This document shows positions 16,787-25,119 of a stretch of 64,000 nt of DNA, piece after piece (position 1 is the stretch's first letter; each line of letters starts with the position of its first letter). The position numbers and the translations under genes are program-made. The DNA comes from SYFY01 sp041752315 (lineage in GTDB: Bacteria > Pseudomonadota > Gammaproteobacteria > Pseudomonadales > Azotimanducaceae). The stretch is from the NCBI GenBank assembly GCA_041752315.1, contig JBGSHJ010000066.1, forward strand, positions 124,001-188,000. Direction: 5' to 3'. The notes below the pieces were generated by a model. The model did no database searches and was not told the origin of the DNA. It saw nothing but the letters and a program-made list of their open reading frames with translations.

Positions 16787-16816
16787 ATTTTGAACATGTA
16801 TGTTCAAAAAAGTCAA
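16787..16816 (-). promoter_or_regulatory. predicted promoter of the TetR-VOC-FAH-monooxygenase operon
   Basis: On the minus strand TTGACT (complement of 16811-16816) and CAAAAT (complement of 16787-16792) are spaced 18 nt apart. The -35 matches 5 of 6 and the -10 matches 4 of 6 consensus bases. The 22-bp palindrome occupies the spacer and the -10. Confidence 0.5.
16788..16809. promoter_or_regulatory. 22-bp perfect palindrome, probable TetR operator
   Basis: Arms TTTTGAACAT and ATGTTCAAAA are perfect inverted repeats around a GT centre. The site lies inside the spacer of the predicted promoter of the minus-strand operon, where bound repressor would block RNA polymerase. The adjacency to a TetR gene and the size of the dyad fit a TetR-family operator. 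Confidence 0.75.
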
Positions 16817-16940
16817 GCAACCCATCATCTGAAGGCGTTTTAACAAAAGTTCTCAGGATCTCGCCGACACCCTGGGAATTTTTTATGACAGATGGTCGAT
16901 CGCGGGTTATGTTTGCTGGGGAGGTAGGCCAGAATAGTTG

Positions 16941-16961
16941 CGTCTGCGACATTGGCAGACG
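16941..16961 (+). other. hairpin in the 5' leader of tRNA-Gly
   Basis: CGTCTGC at 16941-16947 pairs perfectly with GCAGACG at 16955-16961 around a 7-nt loop, ending 13 nt before the first base of the tRNA. It would form in the precursor if transcription starts upstream. There is no T-run, so it is not an intrinsic terminator. Confidence 0.4.
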
Positions 16962-16974
16962 CTGGTTGAATCAT

Positions 16975-17050
16975 GCGGGACTAGCTCATCTGGTAGAGCG
17001 ACAGCTTCCCAAGCTGTAGGTGGCGGGTTCGAGTCCCGTGTCCCGCTCCA
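16975..17050 (+). tRNA. tRNA-Gly (anticodon CCC)
   Basis: The sequence folds as a full cloverleaf: acceptor GCGGGAC pairs with GTCCCGC, the anticodon stem ACAGC/GCTGT encloses the loop TTCCCAA with anticodon CCC (codon GGG), and the T arm contains GTTCGAGTC. The discriminator is T and the CCA end is encoded at 17048-17050. It closely resembles E. coli glyU. No integrase or repeated 3' end is seen nearby, so there is no sign of an integration event. Confidence 0.97.
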
Positions 17051-17100
17051 TTTTTCGCGGTACGGACGTGTGTCCTACCTGTCGATTTCCTTCCGGTCGA

Positions 17101-17265
17101 TTATTCGAATGGGTTGAAGTTCTTCAACCGCTCAAGAGCGTCGACCATGGACTTCACCAGATACTCTGGGGGAAAACTCTCAAAAGGTTCTTCTTCTTCG
17201 AGTTCATCGAAGAATTCTTCCACGTAAGGTGCTTCAGCCAGGGCTACTGCATGTGGGTCCATCAT
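17101..17265 (-). CDS. small acidic hypothetical protein
   Basis: The 54-residue frame from the first ATG of an ATG-ATG pair is preceded by AAGGAA about 8-10 nt upstream, a good ribosome site. The product MMDPHAVALAEAPYVEEFFD continues through a Glu-rich stretch to FESFPPEYL and ends VDALERLKNFNPFE. It is strongly acidic and probably helical, with no signal or membrane segment. I do not recognise it. It lies between the tRNA and the end of the ABC operon, so it is a single-gene unit. A longer frame upstream to 17334 is less likely because of the ribosome site. Confidence 0.55.
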   Translation of the reverse strand: MMDPHAVALAEAPYVEEFFDELEEEEPFESFPPEYLVKSMVDALERLKNFNPFE

Positions 17266-17537
17266 TGGTCGATTTCCTTGTTTTCGACTGTCCTCGGGAT
17301 GACCGCCTGTCGTTTGCAGAGCGGTCCCGTGCATCCGTCCTCGTCCCTTCGATTGCGTCGCGAGACCAGGTTTTGATCTTAGTCAGGCGATCGAAGCGAA
17401 CCGAGAACCAGGCCACGATTTCATCATGCTGCACTCGCGCAGCTCGTGCTCGGTCTCCGGATCACCTTGTACGCCATCGACAGTAGAGGTTGTCGTCTGC
17501 AAGCGGGAGAACTTGAGGGTGCAGCGTGACGAACGAT

Positions 17538-18500
17538 TCAGTGGTACAGGAAACAAGCCACCAGACGGTCGGGAGCGTCCGCGATTTGCTTGAGGCTGGG
17601 TGTGGTTGATCGGCACTGGTCCATCACGTGTGGACATCGCTCGGCGAACCTGCACCCGGGCGGCACGTTGACCGGGGATGGAATTTCTCCCTGGATGGTC
17701 GTGGACACCCGGCTTCGTTCGTGGGCCGGATCGGGTTCCGGATTGGAGGCGATCAGGATCTGGGTGTAGGGATGCCTGGGAGTGAAAAAAACACTGTCGG
17801 AGGGTCCGGTTTCCACCAGGCTGCCGAGGTACATCACCGCCATGCGATCACTCACGTAACGCACCATCGACAGATCATGGGCGATGAACAGGAGTGTCAG
17901 GCCGAGTTCCTTCTTCAGTTCATCGAGCAGATTGACAACCTGAGCCTGCACCGAAACATCAAGTGCCGAAATTGGCTCGTCGCAGACCACAAATTCAGGT
18001 TCCAGGATCAGCGCGCGAGCGATGCCGATCCGCTGGCGTTGTCCACCGGAAAACTCATGCGGGTAACGCGACATGTGATCGGGTTGCAGGCCCACCCGGA
18101 CCAGCCAGTTGGCAACCTTGTCACGAATGGCGCTGTTGTTCTGCCGGGTATGCAATTGAAGGCCTTCGCCAATGATCTCCCCGACGGTCATCCTCGGATT
18201 GAGTGACGAATAGGGGTCCTGAAAGATCATCTGCATCTTTGGTGCGTGTCGGTGGAAATCCTGGGGTCGATAGACCTTTGGCAGTTGTTCGCCACGATAC
18301 GTCACGGTCCCGGAGGTCTTGTCGTGCAGGCCCAGAAGGGTCTTGCCCAGCGTGGACTTGCCCGATCCGCTTTCGCCGACGAGGCCGACAATTTCACGTT
18401 CCGCAATGTCCAGTGATACACCATCCACGGCGTGGACACGCCTCCCCCGGCCGAGTTCAAAGTATTTGACCAGCTGGTCAATGGCGACCAGCACGGTCAC
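17538..18500 (-). CDS. dppF: peptide ABC transporter ATP-binding protein (DppF/OppF type)
   Basis: The 320-residue ATPase has Walker A GESGSGKST near residue 42, the ABC signature FSGGQRQRIGIARAL, Walker B FVVCDEPISALDVS and the C-terminal oligopeptide-transporter extension (CRFAERCPHVMDQCR) with the Cys pattern typical of OppF/DppF. It energises uptake with the partner ATPase encoded just upstream. The GTG start at 18500 overlaps the stop of dppD by 4 nt. It is the last gene of the operon. Assignment to dipeptides rather than other peptides is by family only. Confidence 0.92.
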   Translation of the reverse strand: MTVLVAIDQLVKYFELGRGRRVHAVDGVSLDIAEREIVGLVGESGSGKSTLGKTLLGLHDKTSGTVTYRGEQLPKVYRPQDFHRHAPKMQMIFQDPYSSLNPRMTVGEIIGEGLQLHTRQNNSAIRDKVANWLVRVGLQPDHMSRYPHEFSGGQRQRIGIARALILEPEFVVCDEPISALDVSVQAQVVNLLDELKKELGLTLLFIAHDLSMVRYVSDRMAVMYLGSLVETGPSDSVFFTPRHPYTQILIASNPEPDPAHERSRVSTTIQGEIPSPVNVPPGCRFAERCPHVMDQCRSTTPSLKQIADAPDRLVACFLYH

Positions 18501-19531
18501 TGGAGTTCCTCGCGAAAATAAAGCGTATCCACACGTCGATCAGCAGCGTCCGGGTGATGCAGGAAACAGCGGCTGTAATGGTTGCCAGAGGCGTCCAGCA
18601 TGAACTGGGGAGCCGGGGTTTCGTGACAGATCTGCATGGCGTGCGGGCAGCGGGCGCTGTAGCCACAGCCGACCGGGGGATGGAAGAGATCCGGTGGACT
18701 GCCAAGAATCGGATTCAACTGATGCAAGCCACCGCGTGTATTGGTGGGCATGGCGCCACGCAGACCGAGTGTGTAGGGGTGTGCAGAACGATAGAAGATA
18801 TCGTCAACGCTTCCTTTTTCGACAATCTGTCCGGCGTACATCACGGCGACATCGTCGGCCATCCGCGCCACCACGCCAAGATCGTGGGTGATAAGCACGA
18901 TTGCAGTGCCTTTGGTACGTTGCAACTCTGCCAGCAGATCAAGTATCTGTGCCTGGATGGTGACATCCAGTGCGGTAGTTGGTTCATCCGCAATCAACAG
19001 TGCAGGTTCACAGGCGATTGCCGTCGCGATCATTGCGCGCTGCAACATGCCACCCGAGAACTCGAATGGGTACTGCCGGGCTCGACGTTCAGCCTCGGGG
19101 ATGCGGACCAGATGCAGCATCTCGATCGCGCGGGCAAACGCCTGTTTGTACGACTGGCCACGATGGACCTGGAGTGTTTCGGCGATCTGGGCGCCGATCG
19201 ACATGGTCGGATTCAGGGAGGTCATGGGATCCTGGAAAATCATGCCGATCTGGTCACCGCGGATATCCTTGCCATCGAGGTAGGGTCGACCCAGGATTTC
19301 GCGACCGCGCAGCTTCGTTGAGCCGTTGGTAATACGTCCCGGTGGTATGGGGATCAACCCCATGATGGTCTGCACGGTAACAGACTTGCCGCAACCTGAT
19401 TCGCCGACGATGGCGAGAGTCTTGCCGGCATTGACGGTGAAACTCACACCTCGTACCGCCTTGACGCTGCCACCGTAGGTAGCAAACTCGACTTCCAGGT
19501 TGGTGACCTCAAGCAGGGGAATGTCACTCAC
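18497..19531 (-). CDS. dppD: peptide ABC transporter ATP-binding protein (DppD/OppD type)
   Basis: The 344-residue ATPase carries Walker A GESGCGKSV, signature FSGGMLQRAMIATAIA, Walker B LLIADEPTTALDVT and the C-terminal Cys-containing extension (GCGYSARCPHAMQICHE). It is the OppD-type half of the heterodimeric motor. I start it at GTG 19531 because this overlaps the dppC stop by 8 nt (GTGAGTGA), has AAGGA upstream and gives the usual SDIPLLEVTNLEVEF opening. A longer frame from 19573 would extend into dppC and is less likely. Confidence 0.9.
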   Translation of the reverse strand: MSDIPLLEVTNLEVEFATYGGSVKAVRGVSFTVNAGKTLAIVGESGCGKSVTVQTIMGLIPIPPGRITNGSTKLRGREILGRPYLDGKDIRGDQIGMIFQDPMTSLNPTMSIGAQIAETLQVHRGQSYKQAFARAIEMLHLVRIPEAERRARQYPFEFSGGMLQRAMIATAIACEPALLIADEPTTALDVTIQAQILDLLAELQRTKGTAIVLITHDLGVVARMADDVAVMYAGQIVEKGSVDDIFYRSAHPYTLGLRGAMPTNTRGGLHQLNPILGSPPDLFHPPVGCGYSARCPHAMQICHETPAPQFMLDASGNHYSRCFLHHPDAADRRVDTLYFREELQ

Positions 19532-20912
19532 GGGATCGCATCCTTGCATCGAGCGCATCACGCAAACCGTCACCCAGCAGATTGAAGGCGAGCACCGTGA
19601 TGCTGATCAGCAGCGCTGGAAAGATCAGCTCGTGCGGAGTGGTCAGCATCGTCTTGATCCCTTCATTGCACATGCTGCCCCAGGAGGGTGTCGGAGGAGC
19701 CACGCCCATGCCGATGAAGGAAAGGAACGCTTCGGTGAATATCGCCGAAGGCACCGCAAAAGTCAGCGTTACGAGAATCACGCCCATGGTATTGGGGATC
19801 ATGTGCCGCAGCACGAGGTAAGGAGTCTTGGCGCCGAGCAACCGTGCAGCGCCAATGTAGCCTTCCTCACGAATCTGGAGGATCTGTCCACGGACCAGTC
19901 GTGCTGTACCTGGCCAGCTCAGGATGACCATGGCGACCAGCATCGGCAGGATGCCGCTTTCACCAGGACCTATGCCAAACATGATCTTGAACAGGATCAT
20001 GAACAGCAGGAATGGCAGTGCAACTACAAAATCCGCAAAACGCATCATCAGTCCATCTACGGCCCCACCCAGAAAACCCGCTGCAGCGCCGTAAGCCACG
20101 CCCATGATCACAAACAGGAACGGCGCGACGATACCGATGAAGAGTGATACCTGCGCACCGTGCATCAGGCGTGCGAGCAGATCGCGCCCCAGGTAATCCG
20201 TTCCCAGTGGATGCAGCTTGAGTTCAACGGCAGTGCCGATGGCAATACTGGCGCCATCCTTGATCAACCCACGCTTGTGCGCCTCGTCGATGGTGATCAC
20301 CCGTTGCAGTGCGGCTTCGATGGTTTGTGCCTCGCCAACCTGTTCACGCAACTCATTCAGGGAGATGACAGTGTAGAAGTAAGAGCGAGGCTTGAGGTCA
20401 AGGCGATCTTCGTACCAGGTTTCACTAGTGCTCATCACCAGCGGCAGGCCATAGGCCTGCTCCACACCGATGGGAAAGATGTTGCGGTAGATCCGATAGC
20501 CACCCACCGCAGCTGGGTCGCTGTTCCAGCGCAGCCGCACGGCCTGCGAGTCCGCCGTGCCGACGATGTGCAAGCGGTCGGAGGTCGAGTCCCCGATGTC
20601 GTTCAGTGATTCCCCATGCCAGGGTTTGTGTGGCGCAACCAGTGTTGCACTCCGATCGACGCCCGGTGGCTGGCTGAGTTGGTCGAGATCCTGCAATGAC
20701 GGATCAACGGTCCATAACAATGGTCCAATCAACGTGAACAACAGCAATGCGATGACGATGTAGAGGGATATCAGCGCTCGCCGGTTCGCCTTGAGGCGGA
20801 TCCAGGCATCCTGCCAGTAAGACAGCGAGGGTCTGGTGAGCACCTCTGCAACCTGTTCAACGGCAGAGGGTGCAATATCCGCGGCTGACAAGGGGGACAA
20901 CGCCTGGTTCAT
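19524..20912 (-). CDS. dppC: DppC-type permease with an extra periplasmic FnIII-like domain
   Basis: The 462-residue inner-membrane permease is about 150 residues longer than usual DppC/OppC proteins. Residues 1-45 are cytoplasmic, the first membrane segment is at about 47-68 (ALISLYIVIALLLFTLIG), and the conventional translocation domain starts near HPLGTDYLGRDLLARL at about 234 and runs to the end. Between them, in the periplasmic loop, residues 112-200 read like a fibronectin type III domain: VRLRWNSDPAAVGGYRIYRN, then WYEDRLDLKPRSYFYTVISL. The permease motif EEGYIGAARLLGAKTPYLVL is intact, so transport should be retained. The added domain may contact substrate or the binding protein. It overlaps dppB by 4 nt. 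Confidence 0.9.
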   Translation of the reverse strand: MNQALSPLSAADIAPSAVEQVAEVLTRPSLSYWQDAWIRLKANRRALISLYIVIALLLFTLIGPLLWTVDPSLQDLDQLSQPPGVDRSATLVAPHKPWHGESLNDIGDSTSDRLHIVGTADSQAVRLRWNSDPAAVGGYRIYRNIFPIGVEQAYGLPLVMSTSETWYEDRLDLKPRSYFYTVISLNELREQVGEAQTIEAALQRVITIDEAHKRGLIKDGASIAIGTAVELKLHPLGTDYLGRDLLARLMHGAQVSLFIGIVAPFLFVIMGVAYGAAAGFLGGAVDGLMMRFADFVVALPFLLFMILFKIMFGIGPGESGILPMLVAMVILSWPGTARLVRGQILQIREEGYIGAARLLGAKTPYLVLRHMIPNTMGVILVTLTFAVPSAIFTEAFLSFIGMGVAPPTPSWGSMCNEGIKTMLTTPHELIFPALLISITVLAFNLLGDGLRDALDARMRSRE

Positions 20913-21841
20913 TTCAGCCGCACTCGCGGGTCGATCAATCCATACACGAGGTCGACGGCGATCACCATGAAGACCAGAAACGCGCCATAAAAAACCGTGG
21001 TGCCCATGATGACGGTGTAGTCGAGTTGCTGTACCGCCTGCACGAAATACCGCCCAAGTCCCGGAATGGCAAATACCAGTTCGACCACAAAGCCACCGGT
21101 CGTGATGGACGCAATGGCCGGTCCGAGCACGGTGATCACCGGTAGGGAGGCGTTGCGCAGCTGATGTTTTCTGAAGATTCGTGTGGCCGGCAGTCCCTTT
21201 GCCTTGGCCGTGCGTACAAAGTCGGAATTCACGATCTCAAGCATGGAAGACCGCATGAGTCGTGTCAGGTAGGCCATGGTGCCAAGCCCCAGCACCAGAG
21301 AGGGCGCGATCATGTGTCCAACCGTACCCCAGCCACCTACGGGCAGCACGGTGACGCCGAACAGTGAATTGATGTTGACCAGCGACAGTTGGGCCAGCGC
21401 CGCCATGACAAAACTGGGGACGGAGATACCAAGTATCACGAGAAACATGATGATGATGTCGGGGAGCCGGTTTCTGTACAAGGCAGTCAACGCACCCCAC
21501 AGGACACCACCGAGCGCCGCGAACAGGATCGCCAGCAGACCCAGGGTTGCGGACACGGGGAAATGCTCGCGAATGATGTCATTGACCTCGCGGTTTTTCT
21601 GAGTGAACGAGATGCCAAAATCGCCGCGTACGATGTTGCCGAGGTAGATGGTGTACTGGGTAAGCAGGGGTTTGTCCAGGCCGTACTTGGCTTCAAGATT
21701 GGCACGGATTTCCGGAACGACAGCCTTGTCACTGGACAGAGGATCTCCCGGAACAAGGTGCATCCCGAAAAAAGTCGCGGTGGCAATGAACCAGACCGTA
21801 ACAAGACCCTGCAGCAGACGCTTGAGTGAGTATTGCAGCAT
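20909..21841 (-). CDS. dppB: peptide ABC transporter permease (DppB/OppB type)
   Basis: The 310-residue protein is a six-helix inner-membrane permease. It begins LQYSLKRLLQGLVTVWFIAT with the first helix, has the long periplasmic loop typical of OppB (ATFFGMHLVPGDPLSSDKAV), and the EAA-like cytoplasmic loop SDFVRTAKAKGLPATRIFRK that couples to the ATPases. It pairs with the DppC-type protein whose start overlaps its stop by 4 nt. It follows the binding-protein gene by 38 nt. The family assignment is secure; the substrate is not known. Confidence 0.92.
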   Translation of the reverse strand: MLQYSLKRLLQGLVTVWFIATATFFGMHLVPGDPLSSDKAVVPEIRANLEAKYGLDKPLLTQYTIYLGNIVRGDFGISFTQKNREVNDIIREHFPVSATLGLLAILFAALGGVLWGALTALYRNRLPDIIIMFLVILGISVPSFVMAALAQLSLVNINSLFGVTVLPVGGWGTVGHMIAPSLVLGLGTMAYLTRLMRSSMLEIVNSDFVRTAKAKGLPATRIFRKHQLRNASLPVITVLGPAIASITTGGFVVELVFAIPGLGRYFVQAVQQLDYTVIMGTTVFYGAFLVFMVIAVDLVYGLIDPRVRLK

Positions 21842-21879
21842 CGATCAGCACAACGTCTCGGGCATACCGGTTTGCAACA

Positions 21880-23580
21880 TCATTCAGTCGCACCTTCGAC
21901 CCACGCATAGGTGAAGTCAGGATCGGAACCGATCACTCGCCGGACAACTCCCTTGAGCTGCTTGTGAGTGACATAGGCCGCACCTCGTTCGTAGTTGGGA
22001 AGTATCACGACGTCTTCATTGAGCAGATCCTGCATCCTTGCGAATGCGGCCACGCGAACGGTTTGATCTGTGGAATTCTGGGCAGTGCGAACCAGCGCGT
22101 CATATTCGGCGCTGTTGTAACGCCCGCGATTGTTGAGGTTCCAGGATGCAAACAGGTCCCCGTACGTGAGCAGATCTTCGTAGTCTGGCCCCCAGCCTGC
22201 CAGGACCAGATCAAACTCTCCTGCAGTCATTTTGGCGAGACGCTGTTTGAAGATCTGCTTGTCGATTTTCAGATCGAGCCCGAGCTTTTCCTTGAACACT
22301 GCCTGGTAGTACTCGGCTTGCAGGTTGGAAACGGGATTGTCGCCGGAAAGCAGCGTCAGCGCCGGCCATTTTTCGAGTTTCAGTTCCTGTCGCGCCAGTT
22401 CAAGGTGATGTCGCGCAGCCACCACATCAGGCACGATTTCCGGCACAGGGTGCTCACGACGGAACTTGTCCTTGACCCCGTCGAGATAGGTTGGAAACAA
22501 CGAATAGCCTGGCAGATAACCGGGAATCTTGGTGACCTTGTTTACCAGCTCGCCTGGATCGTTGACCAGTTGCATGGCCTTGCGCAGGTTCAGGTTATCC
22601 GTGAGGCGACCGGGTCGGTGATTGAATTCGATGAAAAAAACTCCACCATCCTGAAACTGCTTGATGTTCCATCGCTGCTCAAGACCGACACTGAGGGTCT
22701 CCGGTGCGAGTCCCGTTTGAGCGATCTTGCCGTCCTTGAAAAAGTTCAGCGTCGCGTTGGCATCCGAGGTGATGTAGCCGAACTGGATGGTATTCAGTCT
22801 GATTTCGTCCCGTCGCCAGTAATGCTCGTTCTTGTCGAGGCGAAGGCTGGCCCCATGCACCCAGGAGGCAATCCGGAACGGACCGTTGTAGAGCATCTCA
22901 TCCGCATCGGCGCCGTAGCGTCCGTTGGTCTGTGTAAAGAAGTCTTCGCGGATCGGCAGGAAGGTCTTGAAGGTAACCACTTTCTCGAAAAAGGTGAGTG
23001 GCCGCTCGAAGGTGACCTTGAGCGTTCTCTCGTCGATGGCCTCGACACCCAGGTCTGTGATGGGCAACTTGCCCTGATTGATCGCCTCGCCGTTTTTCAC
23101 GAAAAACATGATGAACGCGTATTCGGAAGCAGTGGCAGGGTTCACCACGGTTCGCCACGAAAACACGAAGTCGTTGGCAGTCACCGGTTGGCCATCACTC
23201 CACATGGCGTCTGCGCGCAGATGGAATAGGGCGCCATGGGCATCTATTTCCCAGCTTTCTGCGACACCTGGAATGATCTTGCCCTGTGGATCCGCACCCA
23301 GCAGTCCTTCCATGATGTGACCAAGCACCATGCCGCTGACCTGATCGGTTGCCCGTGTGGAATCCAGCTGTGGTGGTTCTTCGGCGAGCGCAAGGGTTAT
23401 GGACTTCGTGGCGACATCAACCGCCTTGGCTGAGCCCGTATCGCTGCCCACAAGCCGGGCGGCCGCGTCCAGCAGAAACATGATGAGTGCAAAACCGACG
23501 ATGGTCAGGAAAGCGTAGAGGAGGAGCTGTCTGCCGGCGGCGCGGACGAATGATGATTCGTCGACAACGACGTCAGCCAT
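21880..23580 (-). CDS. dppA: membrane-anchored peptide-binding protein (SBP family 5)
   Basis: The 566-residue protein is an extracytoplasmic solute-binding protein of family 5. It has LALAEEPPQLDSTRATDQVS after the membrane segment, GVAESWEIDAHG, and the WSDGQPVTANDFVFSWRT motif near residue 130. Instead of a cleavable signal or lipobox, it has an N-terminal cytoplasmic tail of about 16 residues and a hydrophobic segment (LLLYAFLTIVGFALIMFLLD) that should stay as a membrane anchor. It would deliver peptides to the DppB/DppC pore. It sits 15 nt after the VWA gene and 38 nt before dppB, so it belongs to the same operon. Confidence 0.9.
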   Translation of the reverse strand: MADVVVDESSFVRAAGRQLLLYAFLTIVGFALIMFLLDAAARLVGSDTGSAKAVDVATKSITLALAEEPPQLDSTRATDQVSGMVLGHIMEGLLGADPQGKIIPGVAESWEIDAHGALFHLRADAMWSDGQPVTANDFVFSWRTVVNPATASEYAFIMFFVKNGEAINQGKLPITDLGVEAIDERTLKVTFERPLTFFEKVVTFKTFLPIREDFFTQTNGRYGADADEMLYNGPFRIASWVHGASLRLDKNEHYWRRDEIRLNTIQFGYITSDANATLNFFKDGKIAQTGLAPETLSVGLEQRWNIKQFQDGGVFFIEFNHRPGRLTDNLNLRKAMQLVNDPGELVNKVTKIPGYLPGYSLFPTYLDGVKDKFRREHPVPEIVPDVVAARHHLELARQELKLEKWPALTLLSGDNPVSNLQAEYYQAVFKEKLGLDLKIDKQIFKQRLAKMTAGEFDLVLAGWGPDYEDLLTYGDLFASWNLNNRGRYNSAEYDALVRTAQNSTDQTVRVAAFARMQDLLNEDVVILPNYERGAAYVTHKQLKGVVRRVIGSDPDFTYAWVEGATE

Positions 23581-23595
23581 GATCCTCCTCCGAGT

Positions 23596-25113
23596 TTAGT
23601 TGGTGGACAGTTTCAGCAGGTTACCGACAACCCGCTCAAGGTGCATCAGGCTGTTGCACTCTTCAACCTGGTGGCAGTACGCACCATAGGTGCGCATCAC
23701 GGAGTCACCCACGTTCCAGGCATGCCTGGATTCCGGATTCAGCCAGATGACACGTTTGGCGCGGTCGTACATTTCCTTGAGGATTTCCTGCCGGTTTTCG
23801 CCGTAGTTGTTGCGGGCATCGCCGAGGATGATGATGGTGGTGCGATTGTCCACGTCGTCCAGAACGTTTCGTTTGAAATCCTGCAGCGCCTGGCCGTAAT
23901 CCGTCGATCCGCCAGAATAGTCATGCAGCGTCTTGGTGATTGCGTCTTCCAGATTGTTGCGCTCGAACAGTTCGGTCACTTCGGCGAGGTCCGAGGAAAA
24001 CGCAAAGGAGCGTACCCTGGGCATGACCTCTTCGAGGCTGTACAGGAACATCAGCATGAAACGTGCGTAGTTCGCCACCGAGCCAGACACGTCGCAGATC
24101 GCAAACACCCGCGGCCGATCGATCTTGACGCTTTTCCAGTGCAGATCAAAGATGGCGCCGTCGTAGGCCATGTTATGGCGAAGGGTGCGTGGCAGGTTGA
24201 GTTGCCCACGTTTGAACACCTTCTTGCGTCTGGCGTGCATCGTTGCCAGGCGCTTCGCCATCTTGTACACGATTTCCTGGATCAACCGGAACGAACGGTG
24301 TTCCACGTTCGACAGCTTCACCTTGCGCAGCAGTTCTTCGCGCAGCCGCTTGCCGGAAACGTCGGCATGCAGCAGGAACTGGCGTTCGACATAATCGCGC
24401 ACTTCCTCCCGCAACCAGTCACGTCGCCGTTTGAGTTCCTGGCCCAGGCGGCGTGAGGGAACCGCACGAGCCTCGGCCAGATCGCCGATTTCCTGGTTGA
24501 GTTCGCCGAGGCCCATGACGTCCATCATGCGGCGGGCGTACAGACCCTTCTGGGTAAAGATCTGGATTTCGCGAACGTCGACCGCCTCACCTGCCTGGGC
24601 CATCTGCACGGTGAGTTCGACTCTGGAGTTGGCCATCAACAGCTTGCCAAGCGCCGAAGATGATTCCGCCATCGGACCTGAGCCCAGATCTTCTTCTTCC
24701 GCTTCGGCGTCCATCAGGTTGTTGGAAGGCTTCGACCTGGATTTACCCTTCGACTTTTTCTGCTTGCCGCTGGTACTGGTCTGCGCTTCGCTTCCACCAC
24801 CACCGTTGCTGTCACCTTCACCCTGCGCATCGGCGTCCTGTTCCCCGCTGTCTTCGCCACTGCGAGTGTGGTCCTGATCCAGCGCCTGGTTACGGACATC
24901 TTCAAAGCGGAAGAACTGATCAAAGCAGGTATCGAAGGCCTGCTTTTCGTCCACAGTCTTGGGCAGCACGAGCGCCAGCGAGTTTTTCAGGAAGGCACGA
25001 TCGGAATAGCCCACCAGTTCCAGGGCGGTCATCGCATCCAGCGTCTCGGCTGGCGACACACGAACTTCCGCATTGCGAAGAACCTGAATGAAATTGGCGA
25101 GCGTGCGTTCCAT
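23596..25113 (-). CDS. CoxE-like VWA-domain protein
   Basis: The 505-residue cytoplasmic protein has an N-terminal helical part (LANFIQVLRNAEVRVSPAET), a low-complexity acidic/Lys-Ser linker at about residues 80-145, and a C-terminal VWA domain of the CoxE type. Its MIDAS motif is D341-x-S343-x-S345 in FAICDVSGSVANYARF. Such proteins pair with MoxR ATPases to remodel or activate enzymes and complexes. It begins 6 nt after the MoxR-like gene and is followed after 15 nt by dppA. The ATG at 25113 starts MERTLANFIQVLRN. The linker resembles that of the CobT-like protein at 8-10 kb, but the cores differ. Confidence 0.87.
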   Translation of the reverse strand: MERTLANFIQVLRNAEVRVSPAETLDAMTALELVGYSDRAFLKNSLALVLPKTVDEKQAFDTCFDQFFRFEDVRNQALDQDHTRSGEDSGEQDADAQGEGDSNGGGGSEAQTSTSGKQKKSKGKSRSKPSNNLMDAEAEEEDLGSGPMAESSSALGKLLMANSRVELTVQMAQAGEAVDVREIQIFTQKGLYARRMMDVMGLGELNQEIGDLAEARAVPSRRLGQELKRRRDWLREEVRDYVERQFLLHADVSGKRLREELLRKVKLSNVEHRSFRLIQEIVYKMAKRLATMHARRKKVFKRGQLNLPRTLRHNMAYDGAIFDLHWKSVKIDRPRVFAICDVSGSVANYARFMLMFLYSLEEVMPRVRSFAFSSDLAEVTELFERNNLEDAITKTLHDYSGGSTDYGQALQDFKRNVLDDVDNRTTIIILGDARNNYGENRQEILKEMYDRAKRVIWLNPESRHAWNVGDSVMRTYGAYCHQVEECNSLMHLERVVGNLLKLSTN

Positions 25114-25119
25114 GGGTGG

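Noticed and set aside
16975..17100. tRNA-Gly as an integration site of a mobile element
   Set aside because: No integrase, no repeat of the tRNA 3' end and no change in gene style downstream.
17234..17434. 66-residue minus-strand frame between the tRNA and dppF
   Set aside because: GTG start without a ribosome site and overlapping the better-supported 54-residue frame.
21826..23229. 467-residue open frame antisense to dppA
   Set aside because: The sense frame is a clear solute-binding protein; the antisense protein has no family features.
23641..24456. 271-residue open frame antisense to the VWA gene
   Set aside because: Covered by the VWA gene, no domain.
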